Source: Sediminicola sp035798135
GTDB taxonomy: Bacteria > Bacteroidota > Bacteroidia > Flavobacteriales > Flavobacteriaceae
Assembly (NCBI GenBank): GCA_035798135.1
Contig: JAPFBR010000006.1
Location: 124,001-188,000 of the forward strand
Direction of reading: 5' to 3'
DNA length: 64,000 nucleotides
Below are positions 19,062 to 27,059 of this stretch, in pieces. The translations under genes were made by a program, and so were the position numbers. Within the stretch, counting starts at the first letter, position 1. The number at the start of each line of letters is the position of its first letter. The notes under the pieces were generated by a model that searched no databases, was not told the origin of the DNA, and saw nothing but the letters and a program-made list of their open reading frames with translations.

Positions 19062-20147
19062 ATGAAAAGTACAGCACTTACTAAAATACATGAATCATTA
19101 GGAGCCAAAATGGTGCCTTTTGCAGGTTATAACATGCCTGTTTCCTATGAAGGCGTCAATATTGAACACGAAACCGTACGCAAAGGGGTTGGTGTTTTTG
19201 ATGTATCCCACATGGGTGAATTTTTAATCGAAGGCCCAAATGCCTTAGATCTGATACAAAAAGTAAGCTCCAATGAGGCCTCCAAATTAGAAATTGGCAA
19301 AGCACAATATAGCTGTATTCCCAATGAAACAGGGGGTATTGTGGATGACTTAATTATTTACAAAATAAAGGACGAGCAGTACCTATTGGTTGTTAACGCA
19401 TCCAATATAGATAAGGACTGGGCACATATTTCCAAATACAATACATCCATCAAGGCCACAATGAAGAACATCTCAGAGGGATTTTCTCTTCTTGCCATTC
19501 AGGGTCCAAAAGCTATTGAAGCCATGCAATCCCTTACGGATGTGGACTTGGCCAATATAAAATTTTACACCTTTGAAGTGGCTCCTTTTGCCGGTGCGGA
19601 ACATGTGATCATTTCTGCAACCGGGTATACCGGGTCTGGCGGTTTTGAAATTTATTGCAAGAATGAAGATGCCGAACAAATTTGGAATCGCGTTTTTGAA
19701 GCCGGTGAAGCTTTCGGAATAAAACCTGTTGGCTTGGCCGCAAGGGATACCTTACGATTGGAAATGGGGTATTGCCTTTACGGAAATGATATTAATGACA
19801 CCACTTCCCCTTTAGAGGCAGGATTGGGTTGGATCACCAAATTCACCAAAGATTTTGTGAACAGTGAGGCCTTGGCCAAACAAAAGGAAGAAGGGGTGAA
19901 ACGCAAACTTGTTGCTTTTGAAATGAACGAAAAAGGTATTCCAAGACACGATTATGATATTGTGGATGAAAATGGTGATAAAATAGGCGTCGTTACTTCT
20001 GGTACCATGTCCCCTTCTATGGGCAAAGGAATTGGCATGGGCTATATCCCAACGGAGCTTTCCAAAATAGGAACTACCATCTATATCCAAATTAGAAAAA
20101 ATAGCGTCCCTGCTACTGTGGTGAAATTGCCTTTTTACAAAGCCTAA
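19062..20147 (+). CDS. gcvT: Aminomethyltransferase (glycine cleavage T protein)
   Basis: A protein of about 361 residues that transfers the methylene unit of glycine to tetrahydrofolate. I chose the ATG at 19062 (MKSTALTKIHESLGAKM) over an upstream TTG because the former gives the standard T-protein beginning. Motifs include GAKMVPFAGYNMPVSYEG, DVSHMGEF with the conserved folate-site region, GYTGSGGFEIYC, and the conserved RDTLRLEMGYCLYGNDI with its catalytic aspartate nearby. Its stop overlaps the ATG of glsA (TAATG), so the two are translationally linked. No gcvH or gcvP is in the window. Confidence 0.96.
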   Translation: MKSTALTKIHESLGAKMVPFAGYNMPVSYEGVNIEHETVRKGVGVFDVSHMGEFLIEGPNALDLIQKVSSNEASKLEIGKAQYSCIPNETGGIVDDLIIYKIKDEQYLLVVNASNIDKDWAHISKYNTSIKATMKNISEGFSLLAIQGPKAIEAMQSLTDVDLANIKFYTFEVAPFAGAEHVIISATGYTGSGGFEIYCKNEDAEQIWNRVFEAGEAFGIKPVGLAARDTLRLEMGYCLYGNDINDTTSPLEAGLGWITKFTKDFVNSEALAKQKEEGVKRKLVAFEMNEKGIPRHDYDIVDENGDKIGVVTSGTMSPSMGKGIGMGYIPTELSKIGTTIYIQIRKNSVPATVVKLPFYKA

Positions 20148-21061
20148 TGAATAAATTTCAGGAAGTATTGGAACATATTGCCCACAATTTTAAATCGGTA
20201 AAAGACCGGGGCACTGTAGCTTCCTACATTCCAGAACTGGCACATGTGGACAGGAACAAATTTGGCATGCACCTTATAGACGCTCTGGGCAACCAATACG
20301 GTACAGGAGATTCGGAAGAAGCATTTTCCATACAGAGTATCTCCAAAGTACTATCTCTGTCCCAAGCCTTTGCCATAATGGGTGATGAACTCTGGAAACG
20401 GGTAGGTGTGGAGCCCTCTGGCGATCCATTTAACCACCTATCCCTGTTGGAACTGGAGAATGGCATTCCAAGGAATCCATTGATCAATGCGGGGGCCCTG
20501 GTGATTGCAGATGTTCTGATTTCACATTTGGAAAATCCTAAAGCCGACTTTCTCGCCTATGTCCGTAGTATGGCCAATGATGAAAACATAGCTTATGATA
20601 TGCAAATGGCCGAGTCCGAAAAAAGATCAGGGTATAAGAATTATGCGGCAGCAAATCTTTTAAAGTCATACGGCAACATCAAGAATGATGTGGACGAGGT
20701 GCTCGACTTTTATTTCCAACAATGTTCCCTACAAATGTCATGTAGACAACTCACCGAGGTATTCTACGTATTTATGAATAGGGGAAAATGTAGAAGAGGG
20801 AATGCCTTTTTGAATATCAACCAAGTAAAAAGGGTCAATGCCATTATGTTGACCTGCGGTTTTTATGATGAAGCGGGGGAATTTGCCTTTGAAGTGGGCC
20901 TCCCGGGAAAAAGTGGAGTCGGTGGTGGTATTGTGGCACTATTGCCAAATCAGTTCTGTATAGCGACCTGGTCCCCTGGACTAAATGCAAAAGGAAATTC
21001 CAAGCTGGGGATGATTGCCTTAGAGCAATTTACCACGCAAACCGGTTTATCAATCTTTTAA
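20147..21061 (+). CDS. glsA: Glutaminase
   Basis: A 304-residue glutaminase A of standard length, hydrolysing glutamine to glutamate and ammonia. The fold is of the beta-lactamase type, with the catalytic Ser-x-x-Lys in FSIQSISKVLSL (about residues 62-73). Other family segments are NPLINAGALVIADVL, RSGYKNYAAANLLKSYGN and the late LPGKSGVGGGIVALLPNQF. It overlaps gcvT by one base and is followed after 3 bases by a sugar reductase gene. Pairing with gcvT may link ammonia-producing one-carbon and nitrogen steps, but that is speculation. Confidence 0.96.
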   Translation: MNKFQEVLEHIAHNFKSVKDRGTVASYIPELAHVDRNKFGMHLIDALGNQYGTGDSEEAFSIQSISKVLSLSQAFAIMGDELWKRVGVEPSGDPFNHLSLLELENGIPRNPLINAGALVIADVLISHLENPKADFLAYVRSMANDENIAYDMQMAESEKRSGYKNYAAANLLKSYGNIKNDVDEVLDFYFQQCSLQMSCRQLTEVFYVFMNRGKCRRGNAFLNINQVKRVNAIMLTCGFYDEAGEFAFEVGLPGKSGVGGGIVALLPNQFCIATWSPGLNAKGNSKLGMIALEQFTTQTGLSIF

Positions 21062-21064
21062 TTA

Positions 21065-21886
21065 TTGGATACTAAAAAAATTCTCATATTAGGTGGAAGT
21101 GGATTCTTGGGCAATGCCCTATACAAGGAGCTGTACCCCTATTTCGACACCTACGGGACGTACAACTCCGCTAGGCGGTCCTTTGAGGATAATCAAAAGT
21201 TCTTTAGATATGATATGAGGGAGGATGACATTGTTCCCTTATTGGAAAAAATAAGGCCCAAGTTGATCATTTCAGCCTTACGTGGCGATTTTGCTTCCCA
21301 AATTCAGGCCCATCAACATATGATGGAGTATATTGAAAAGAACGATTGTAAAATTTATTTTATATCCTCGGCCAACGTTTTTGATGCTTACAGCAAATTT
21401 CCTTCTTACGAATACGATAAAACCTTGTCCTTAAGTGTTTTTGGTAGGCTTAAAATAAAAATCGAGAATATGTTGCTTCGATTGCCCACGGAAAAAATGG
21501 GTATTATTAGGGCACCTATGGTCTTCGGTAATAATTCCCCCAGAATTAAGGAGATAAAGACTGCTCTGGCCAATAACGAACCCATAGAAGTCTTCCCAAA
21601 CCTTATCATCAATGTGACCAATGATGACAAACTTACCCTGCAAATCCATTATCTCATCAATAGAAACAAAAGTGGCATATACCATTTGGGGAGTACGGAC
21701 TTAGTACACCATGAGGATTTCATAAAGGACGTTGTAAAAAAGATGGGGTTGTACAATCCCATCTTCAAACGGGTATTTACTACCAATGAAGACAGATTCC
21801 TAGCTGTTCTGCCCAAAACAAATAAGTTGCCAAAAAACTTACAAGTAAATTATCAGGACATTATAGACCACCATATTTTTAGTTAG
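21065..21886 (+). CDS. NAD(P)-dependent sugar epimerase/reductase (extended SDR family)
   Basis: A 273-residue Rossmann protein resembling dTDP-4-dehydrorhamnose reductase. The cofactor loop is ILILGGSGFLGNALYKEL at residues 6-23. ISSANVFDAY and YEYDKTLSLSVFGRLKIKIE sit where the family has its S-T/Y-x3-K active site, but the tyrosine is replaced: the segment reads SVFGRLK, with Phe in place of the usual Tyr. The start is a TTG at 21065; no ATG occurs in frame near it. It lies 3 bases after glsA. The substrate is unknown, and the Tyr-to-Phe change makes full reductase activity uncertain. Confidence 0.75.
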   Translation: MDTKKILILGGSGFLGNALYKELYPYFDTYGTYNSARRSFEDNQKFFRYDMREDDIVPLLEKIRPKLIISALRGDFASQIQAHQHMMEYIEKNDCKIYFISSANVFDAYSKFPSYEYDKTLSLSVFGRLKIKIENMLLRLPTEKMGIIRAPMVFGNNSPRIKEIKTALANNEPIEVFPNLIINVTNDDKLTLQIHYLINRNKSGIYHLGSTDLVHHEDFIKDVVKKMGLYNPIFKRVFTTNEDRFLAVLPKTNKLPKNLQVNYQDIIDHHIFS

Positions 21887-21925
21887 GTCCCAAAATAAAA
21901 AAGTGCCATTAAATACTATTAGCTC

Positions 21926-21938
21926 GCATTAGTAATGC
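21926..21938. repeat. Short palindrome upstream of the pterin dehydratase gene
   Basis: GCATTA-G-TAATGC is a perfect inverted repeat around one base. It is too tight for an RNA hairpin but could be a protein-binding site. It lies about 30 bases upstream of the start at 21969. Confidence 0.3.
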
Positions 21939-21968
21939 CTAACTTAGTAATCCATAAAATCTAAGAAA

Positions 21969-22256
21969 ATGAAAAAATTGACAACACAAGAAATAGAAGA
22001 TCGTTTGGATCAATTGGAAGGCTGGGATTATACCGATAAGGCTATACAGACTACTTTCGAATTTGCAGACTTTAAGGAGACCTTCTCCATTATGACGCGT
22101 ATCGCTTTTGAATGCGAAGCCCAAAACCACCATCCGGAATGGACCAATGTATACAAGACCTTAACCATTAGATTGAGTACGCATGATGCGGACGGGGTAA
22201 CAGAAAAGGATTTCAAACTTGCTGCGACCATTGAAAACATCATAGAAAGCGAGTAA
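21969..22256 (+). CDS. phhB: 4a-hydroxytetrahydrobiopterin dehydratase (pterin-4a-carbinolamine dehydratase)
   Basis: A 95-residue protein of standard size. It dehydrates the pterin carbinolamine made by aromatic amino acid hydroxylases so that the cofactor can be recycled. The active-site signature [E/Q]-N-H-H-P-x-W is seen in AQNHHPEWTNVYKTLTIRL, followed by the conserved THDADGVTEKDFKLA. The N-terminal region LEGWDYTDKAIQTTFEF is also typical. No phenylalanine hydroxylase gene is in the window. Confidence 0.95.
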   Translation: MKKLTTQEIEDRLDQLEGWDYTDKAIQTTFEFADFKETFSIMTRIAFECEAQNHHPEWTNVYKTLTIRLSTHDADGVTEKDFKLAATIENIIESE

Positions 22257-22264
22257 GGTTGGAC

Positions 22265-22295
22265 CTTGCAGCACATCCAAAAATTATTAAATTTG
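22265..22295 (+). promoter_or_regulatory. Candidate promoter for yebC
   Basis: CTTG (three of four bases of TTTG) at 22265-22268 is followed after exactly 19 bases by a perfect -7 box TAAATTTG at 22288-22295. The yebC start codon is 27 bases downstream. Confidence 0.6.
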
Positions 22296-22322
22296 CCAAT
22301 AGCATTATAATCGATTAAAGAA

Positions 22323-23033
22323 ATGGGAAGAGCTTTTGAGTTTAGAAAGGCACGTAAAATGAAACGTTGGTCTGCCATGTCCAAAGCATTTACAAGAATT
22401 GGTAAGGATATCGTGATGGCGGTCAAAGAAGGTGGTCCAGATCCAGATTCCAACTCTAGGCTAAGGGCGGTCATTCAGAACGCAAAATCCATTAACATGC
22501 CCAAGGATAATGTGGAACGCGCCATAAAAAGGGCCAGTGACAAAAGTCTTGGAGATTATAAAGAAGTATTGTTCGAAGGGTATGCCCCCCACGGAATTGC
22601 TATTTTGGTAGAGACTGCCACTGATAACAATACCAGAACGGTAGCAAATGTCAGAAGTTATTTCAATAAATGCAACGGGAGTTTGGGAACATCTGGTTCT
22701 GTGGAATTCATGTTCGACCATACCTGTAATTTTAGGATTCCGGCCGAAGGGATAGATCCAGAGGAATTGGAATTGGAAATGATCGACTTTGGGGCAGAAG
22801 AAGTTTTTGCCGATGAGGATGGCATCCTTATTTATGCTCCGTTCGAAAGCTTTGGTTCCATTCAAAAAGAATTGGAAACTAGGGGCTTAGAAATCCTGTC
22901 CTCAGGTTTTGAGCGTATCCCACAGATCACCAAAGAGCTAACCGAAGAAGAGGCGGCCGATGTGGAAAAACTGCTCGAAAAAATAGAGGAGGATGATGAC
23001 GTACAGAACGTGTATCATTCGATGAAGGAGTAA
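22323..23033 (+). CDS. yebC: YebC/PmpR/TACO1-family protein
   Basis: A 236-residue member of a universal family described both as DNA-binding regulators (PmpR) and as translation factors that relieve ribosome stalling (YebC, TACO1). The N-terminus MGRAFEFRKARKMKRWSAM, the segment FTRIGKDIVMAVKEGGPDP and the following region NMPKDNVERAIKRA are conserved. The C-terminal half is acidic, ending EKIEEDDDVQNVYHSMKE. Length is normal. It has its own likely promoter and is followed by a non-coding stretch. Confidence 0.95.
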   Translation: MGRAFEFRKARKMKRWSAMSKAFTRIGKDIVMAVKEGGPDPDSNSRLRAVIQNAKSINMPKDNVERAIKRASDKSLGDYKEVLFEGYAPHGIAILVETATDNNTRTVANVRSYFNKCNGSLGTSGSVEFMFDHTCNFRIPAEGIDPEELELEMIDFGAEEVFADEDGILIYAPFESFGSIQKELETRGLEILSSGFERIPQITKELTEEEAADVEKLLEKIEEDDDVQNVYHSMKE

Positions 23034-23087
23034 TATTCTTAATTTTTACAAGATAAAGACAAATTATTTTTTACCAATTCAATATGA

Positions 23088-23115
23088 GGAATCATTTAAA
23101 CTGACTTATGATTCC
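23088..23115 (+). terminator. Inverted repeat downstream of yebC, possible weak terminator
   Basis: GGAATCAT (23088-23095) pairs perfectly with ATGATTCC (23108-23115) across a 12-base loop. The bases that follow (CTTACTTTCTC) are pyrimidine-rich but not a clean T-run. The rest of the 254-base gap between yebC and the acyltransferase gene holds only the possible remnant described separately. Confidence 0.4.
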
Positions 23116-23183
23116 CTTACTTTCTCACACCCACCATAAAAAGGTTAAAAGGGTTTTTAAAAATAATGGTATTTAATTTTTAA

Positions 23184-23291
23184 CCTCAAATATTGAAGAA
23201 TAGTGGTGGTCCAGATTATACTGAATGGTAATTTGATGAAGATGGCAATGACGAGCCTGCTTATGTTACACTTAGTTTTGTGAGAGCTTAA
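23184..23291 (+). pseudogene. Possible 3' remnant of a small gene
   Basis: One frame reads PQILKNSGGPDYTEW, then a TAA, then FDEDGNDEPAYVTLSFVRA and a second TAA at 23289-23291. The text on both sides of the internal stop looks protein-like (acidic, hydrophilic, then a strand), and the final stop overlaps the stop of the convergent acyltransferase gene. This is the same tail-to-tail arrangement as dnaX and its neighbour at 33.8 kb. I could not identify the parent family. Chance similarity to coding sequence cannot be excluded. Confidence 0.3.
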
Positions 23292-23827
23292 AAACTGTAT
23301 TCTGGAACCTTGCCTACTACCCCTTTATAAAAGTCCTTATATACTTTAAGGTCCTGCTCCATATTCTCCGAAGGAAAATGAGGTTGTGATACCTTGACCT
23401 GTTTCTTGCCAAAATCAAAGGCTACCATCACAATAGGAACCTGAGCTTCCTTGGCAATAAAATAAAAGCCTGTCTTCCATTCAGAAACCTTTTTACGGGT
23501 CCCTTCCGGAGCTAAGGCCATTCTGAACTTTTGTCGTTCTTTAAATATAGCCGCTGTTGCCTTCACTGTATCGCTCTTTTTACTGCGGTCAATGGGAGCC
23601 CCTCCCATCCACCTAAAGAACCAACCGAATGGGGAATCGAACAAACTTTTTTTACCAATAAAATTGATCTCTTCGTTCCATACCTTTCGTATCAATAAGC
23701 CCAAAAAGAAATCCACCCAACTGGTGTGGGGTACGACGATCACAACGCACTTATCCACGTCCGGAAAGTCACCTGCCGTCTTCCATCCCAATAATTTATA
23801 ATAAATGAATTTCGCCAGTGCCTGCAT
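23288..23827 (-). CDS. PlsC-type acyltransferase
   Basis: A 179-residue member of the lysophospholipid acyltransferase family, shorter than the usual PlsC (about 240). The catalytic HxxxxD box is HTSWVD near residues 35-40, followed by the substrate-binding FGWFFRWMGGAPIDR and the conserved APEGTRKK near 113-120. There is no clear membrane anchor at the N-terminus apart from a hydrophobic helix. Donor and acceptor cannot be told; it may acylate a membrane lipid or an ornithine/glycine-type lipid. It lies 73 bases downstream of the KdnB-like gene on the same strand. Confidence 0.85.
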   Translation of the reverse strand: MQALAKFIYYKLLGWKTAGDFPDVDKCVVIVVPHTSWVDFFLGLLIRKVWNEEINFIGKKSLFDSPFGWFFRWMGGAPIDRSKKSDTVKATAAIFKERQKFRMALAPEGTRKKVSEWKTGFYFIAKEAQVPIVMVAFDFGKKQVKVSQPHFPSENMEQDLKVYKDFYKGVVGKVPEYSF

Positions 23828-23900
23828 TTTGTATTTTAAATATTTAACAAGTATAGGGGAAATTTGTGGGTTACAAAGTCCAATATTTAAGCCTATTGGT

Positions 23901-24980
23901 TTATATTTTTTTATAAATTGATTTTAATTTTTGTGGGGTAATGGTCTTACGCCACTCTTTGCCTACTGCATTTTCCCAAAGAGGCTCCAAACTCATGGCT
24001 ACTTTGATCATAGTTTCGAATTCGGAATCACTTAAATTGGCACAGATCCCTTTAGGAAGTTCAATTTGATGTTTCTCCCTCATTTGATCGAATAAGACGA
24101 CACCTTCTGGATAAAATTCCTCTAAATGCTGAAAAACAAGACAATTTCCAATCCCATGTTTAATGCCCAAAAGATATGAAAGCCCATAGCTCAATGCATG
24201 TGCCACTCCAACTTGGGAATACGCAATACTCATTCCGCCATGCCAAGAGGCCATCATCAATTTATCCCTCGAAGCTTCAGAGGATAAGGAATCGAGATAA
24301 ACCTCCTTGCACAACTCCAATGACTTCTCACCATAACTTTGACTAAAAGCATTCAAAAAAGTTCCGTTGAGCGATTCCACACAATGGATATAACAATCCA
24401 TACCTGTATAGAACCATTGTTCCTTTGGAACTCCGATAGTAAGGTCCGGATCCAAAATCACTTGATCAAAGGGGGTGAAATCTGAATTGATCCCCAATTT
24501 TTTCTCTGGCCCCAATAAAACCGTTGTCCTGGAAACTTCTGCCCCTGTACCACTTATCGTAGGGATACCCACATGGTAAACAGCAGATTTTTTTACCAAG
24601 TCCCATCCTTGATATTCCGAAGCACTACCAGAATTGGTCAACATTAGAGCCGTTGCCTTGGCCAAATCCAACAAAGTACCGCCGCCAATTCCTATTATGC
24701 CGGAGGGAAGCTCTGGGCAACTATTTATTAGTTGTGCCACTAAGGCATCTACCTGATGGGTTTTGGGTTCCTCATCTGCCGAAATAAAAATGATCTGATC
24801 ATTAAAGAGCAAAGGGATACTTTTTACAAGTGCGTGCCCTTCAAAAATGTCATCGACCAAAAAAATAAAGGGAGCTTCAGAGCTCTTTCTTTTGGGCAAC
24901 AATATTTCTCCCAGTTGTTTAAAACAACCTTTCCCGAAAATCACTCTCGGCACCATAGGGAAATTCCTGTATTTAGTCAT
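23901..24980 (-). CDS. kdnB: Iron-type alcohol dehydrogenase, probable Kdo 8-oxidase (KdnB-like)
   Basis: A 359-residue group III metal-dependent alcohol dehydrogenase. The nucleotide-binding segment GIGGGTLLDLAKA is at about residues 97-109. Metal-binding residues are expected in YTGMDCYIHCVESLNG and in VAHALSYGLSYLLGIKHGIGN. The opening NFPMVPRVIFGKGCFKQLG resembles KdnB of Shewanella, which oxidises the C8 hydroxyl of Kdo before amination to 8-amino-Kdo. Placement two genes after kdsB on the same strand supports that role. The partner aminotransferase KdnA is not in the window, so the assignment remains inference. Confidence 0.75.
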   Translation of the reverse strand: MTKYRNFPMVPRVIFGKGCFKQLGEILLPKRKSSEAPFIFLVDDIFEGHALVKSIPLLFNDQIIFISADEEPKTHQVDALVAQLINSCPELPSGIIGIGGGTLLDLAKATALMLTNSGSASEYQGWDLVKKSAVYHVGIPTISGTGAEVSRTTVLLGPEKKLGINSDFTPFDQVILDPDLTIGVPKEQWFYTGMDCYIHCVESLNGTFLNAFSQSYGEKSLELCKEVYLDSLSSEASRDKLMMASWHGGMSIAYSQVGVAHALSYGLSYLLGIKHGIGNCLVFQHLEEFYPEGVVLFDQMREKHQIELPKGICANLSDSEFETMIKVAMSLEPLWENAVGKEWRKTITPQKLKSIYKKI

Positions 24981-24996
24981 ACTAGGGATAAAATGT

Positions 24997-25725
24997 TTAT
25001 TGTTTAGTAGTCGTCGTTTTACCTTCTGGCAAATACTTTAAAATATCTGTCAGTCTATTCAGCGTTAAATGTCCATTTCCTTGTTGCTCTTTAGGCACTT
25101 CTTCATGGGCCCAAGTGGTGTGAAAAGGTACATGTACAGCCTGTGCCCCTATGTTGATTAAAGGCAGCACATCCGATTTCAAGGAATTGCCTATCATTAA
25201 GAATTTAGCGACTGGAATTTCCAAATGGTCCAATAAATGTTGATAGTTCACTTCCTTTTTATCACTTAAAACCTCTACATGATGAAAATACTTGGACAAC
25301 CCTGATTTTTCCAATTTCCGTTCTTGATCCAGCAGGTCCCCTTTGGTCAACACAATCAATCTATAGCGATCTTCCAATTTCTGCAACACCTCTTCCACCC
25401 CATCCAATAATTCCACTGGTTGGGACAACATCCGTTTTCCAATATCAATAATCTCGTTGATCGTTGTCTGGGGAATTTTATTATTTGACAGTTCCAGGGC
25501 AGATTCAATCATGGACAACATAAATCCCTTAATCCCATAACCGTATAGATTCAGGTTCTTTATTTCCATTTTAAAGAGTTCCTGATCCACTTTATTCTTG
25601 GTCTCATAATTCTCCATTAAACTGCAAAATTGATCTTCTGCCTCCCTAAAATAGGTTTCGTTGACCCAAAGGGTATCGTCGGCATCAAAGCCAATAACGG
25701 TTATATTTTTGTAATCTACTTCCAT
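24997..25725 (-). CDS. HAD-superfamily hydrolase
   Basis: A 242-residue HAD phosphatase with motif I GFDADDTLWVNE (about residues 12-23, nucleophile Asp and the general acid two residues later), motif II LIVLTKGD (about 135) and motif III/IV LMIGNSLKSDVLPLINIGA (about 175-193). A helical cap of the YjjG/haloacid dehalogenase type lies between motifs I and II. It overlaps kdsB by 10 bases and precedes the KdnB-like gene by 16 bases. Because of that context it might act on a Kdo-pathway phosphate. It is not a KdsC-type (capless) phosphatase, and the substrate is unknown. Confidence 0.85.
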   Translation of the reverse strand: MEVDYKNITVIGFDADDTLWVNETYFREAEDQFCSLMENYETKNKVDQELFKMEIKNLNLYGYGIKGFMLSMIESALELSNNKIPQTTINEIIDIGKRMLSQPVELLDGVEEVLQKLEDRYRLIVLTKGDLLDQERKLEKSGLSKYFHHVEVLSDKKEVNYQHLLDHLEIPVAKFLMIGNSLKSDVLPLINIGAQAVHVPFHTTWAHEEVPKEQQGNGHLTLNRLTDILKYLPEGKTTTTKQ

Positions 25726-26444
25726 AATTTTTTTGCTCTTTCCAGATCCTCAGGGGTATCAATTTCTATGCCCGTAACATGGGTTTCTACCATTTTTATT
25801 TTCTTGCCATATTCCAAATACCGTATGGCCTCTATTTTTTCGGTGGCCTCCAATGTCAACATCGGTAAACGTTGAAAATCCATTAATGCACTTTTCCTAA
25901 AGGCGTAGATCCCCTTATGCTTGTAATATGGAGTGTTTACCTCTTTTGCCCTTGGATATGGGATTGGTGATCTAGAAAAATATAGGGCGAAATTATTTTG
26001 ATCCACAATCACTTTTACCGTGTTAGGATTACTAATTTCTTCCCAATCGGTGATTTTTGTCATTAGAGAGGCCAAGTCTATTTCTTTATTGGGGTCATGC
26101 TTAAAAACTTCCAAGACGCTCGCCAGACTTTCCTTTTCCGTAAAGGGCTCATCGCCCTGAACATTTACAATGATATCCACATCCATATCTGCGACGGCCT
26201 CAGCAATTCGATCGCTACCACATTCGTGTTCCTTGAGACTCATAATTGCCTTGCCTCCAGCTTTTACAATTGCATCATAAATAATATCGCTGTCCGTAAC
26301 AATGTAGACCTCATCAAAAAGTTGGGTATTGATTGCGGCTTCATAAGTTCTTTGAATAACCGGCTTCCCTGCAAGATCCTGCATCAATTTGCCTGGAAAT
26401 CTAGACGCGGCATAACGCGCGGGAATCATTGCAATTATGTTCAT
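25716..26444 (-). CDS. kdsB: 3-deoxy-manno-octulosonate cytidylyltransferase
   Basis: A 242-residue enzyme that activates Kdo (or 8-amino-Kdo) as the CMP-sugar for lipopolysaccharide inner-core synthesis. The N-terminal nucleotide-binding sequence is IPARYAASRFPGKLMQDLAG, followed by EHECGSDRIAEAV and the metal-binding VNVQGDEPF. Length is normal. It heads the kdsB-HAD-KdnB group and begins 18 bases after the DUF4126 gene. Confidence 0.96.
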   Translation of the reverse strand: MNIIAMIPARYAASRFPGKLMQDLAGKPVIQRTYEAAINTQLFDEVYIVTDSDIIYDAIVKAGGKAIMSLKEHECGSDRIAEAVADMDVDIIVNVQGDEPFTEKESLASVLEVFKHDPNKEIDLASLMTKITDWEEISNPNTVKVIVDQNNFALYFSRSPIPYPRAKEVNTPYYKHKGIYAFRKSALMDFQRLPMLTLEATEKIEAIRYLEYGKKIKMVETHVTGIEIDTPEDLERAKKLWK

Positions 26445-26462
26445 TTACTTTCGAATTAAAAA

Positions 26463-27026
26463 TTAGATCTTCGGCCTAAGCTTCCTATAAATAGTGAATA
26501 TAACTCCCAAAATCACTATTACCAAAATAACTGCCGCTATAGGCGCCAATAAGGACAAAATTGTAACCACCAAGGCAGTTCCCGTTTCCACCGCAGAAAT
26601 AATGGGATTTGCCAATCCACCGGTTGTTGCAGTTGATGCCAACCTACTGGTTGCAGAAGCCCCTTTAATTACAGAAGCAGTCCCTCCTCCGGCAATGATA
26701 GCCATGGTCCAAGTTACCAAAGGTTCCAAGTCTGCGACCGTAGAGACCATAACAGCCGTTCCGGCAATTCCTGCCAAAGGAATGGCAAAACTATCTAAAA
26801 GATTATCTACCCAAGGTATAAAATAGGCAAAAATTTCCATGATGGTGGCGACCCCCAAAACTATTAGGGCCGAAAGACTTGACATCCATTCCCAATTGGC
26901 ATTGAGATCCCAAGCCCCCAAATAAGAAGCCAGGCTCAAAGCAAATAAGGGAAGAAAAACCCTAAAGCCCACTGAAGCAGCAAGGCCTACCCCTAAAAAA
27001 ATACTAATCATCGTTTCTGTAGTCAT
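26463..27026 (-). CDS. DUF4126 membrane protein
   Basis: A 187-residue integral membrane protein with about five hydrophobic segments: near residues 5-35, 50-70, 85-110, 150-165 and 165-180. The motif GGGTASVIKGASATSRLAST between segments three and four, with its glycine- and serine-rich sequence, is the recognisable part of DUF4126. No function is established for the family. It lies between the RecD-like helicase gene (33 bases upstream) and kdsB in one minus-strand run. Confidence 0.8.
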   Translation of the reverse strand: MTTETMISIFLGVGLAASVGFRVFLPLFALSLASYLGAWDLNANWEWMSSLSALIVLGVATIMEIFAYFIPWVDNLLDSFAIPLAGIAGTAVMVSTVADLEPLVTWTMAIIAGGGTASVIKGASATSRLASTATTGGLANPIISAVETGTALVVTILSLLAPIAAVILVIVILGVIFTIYRKLRPKI

Positions 27027-27059
27027 TCCCTGTGTTCTTGCAATAAAATTAGGATATTC

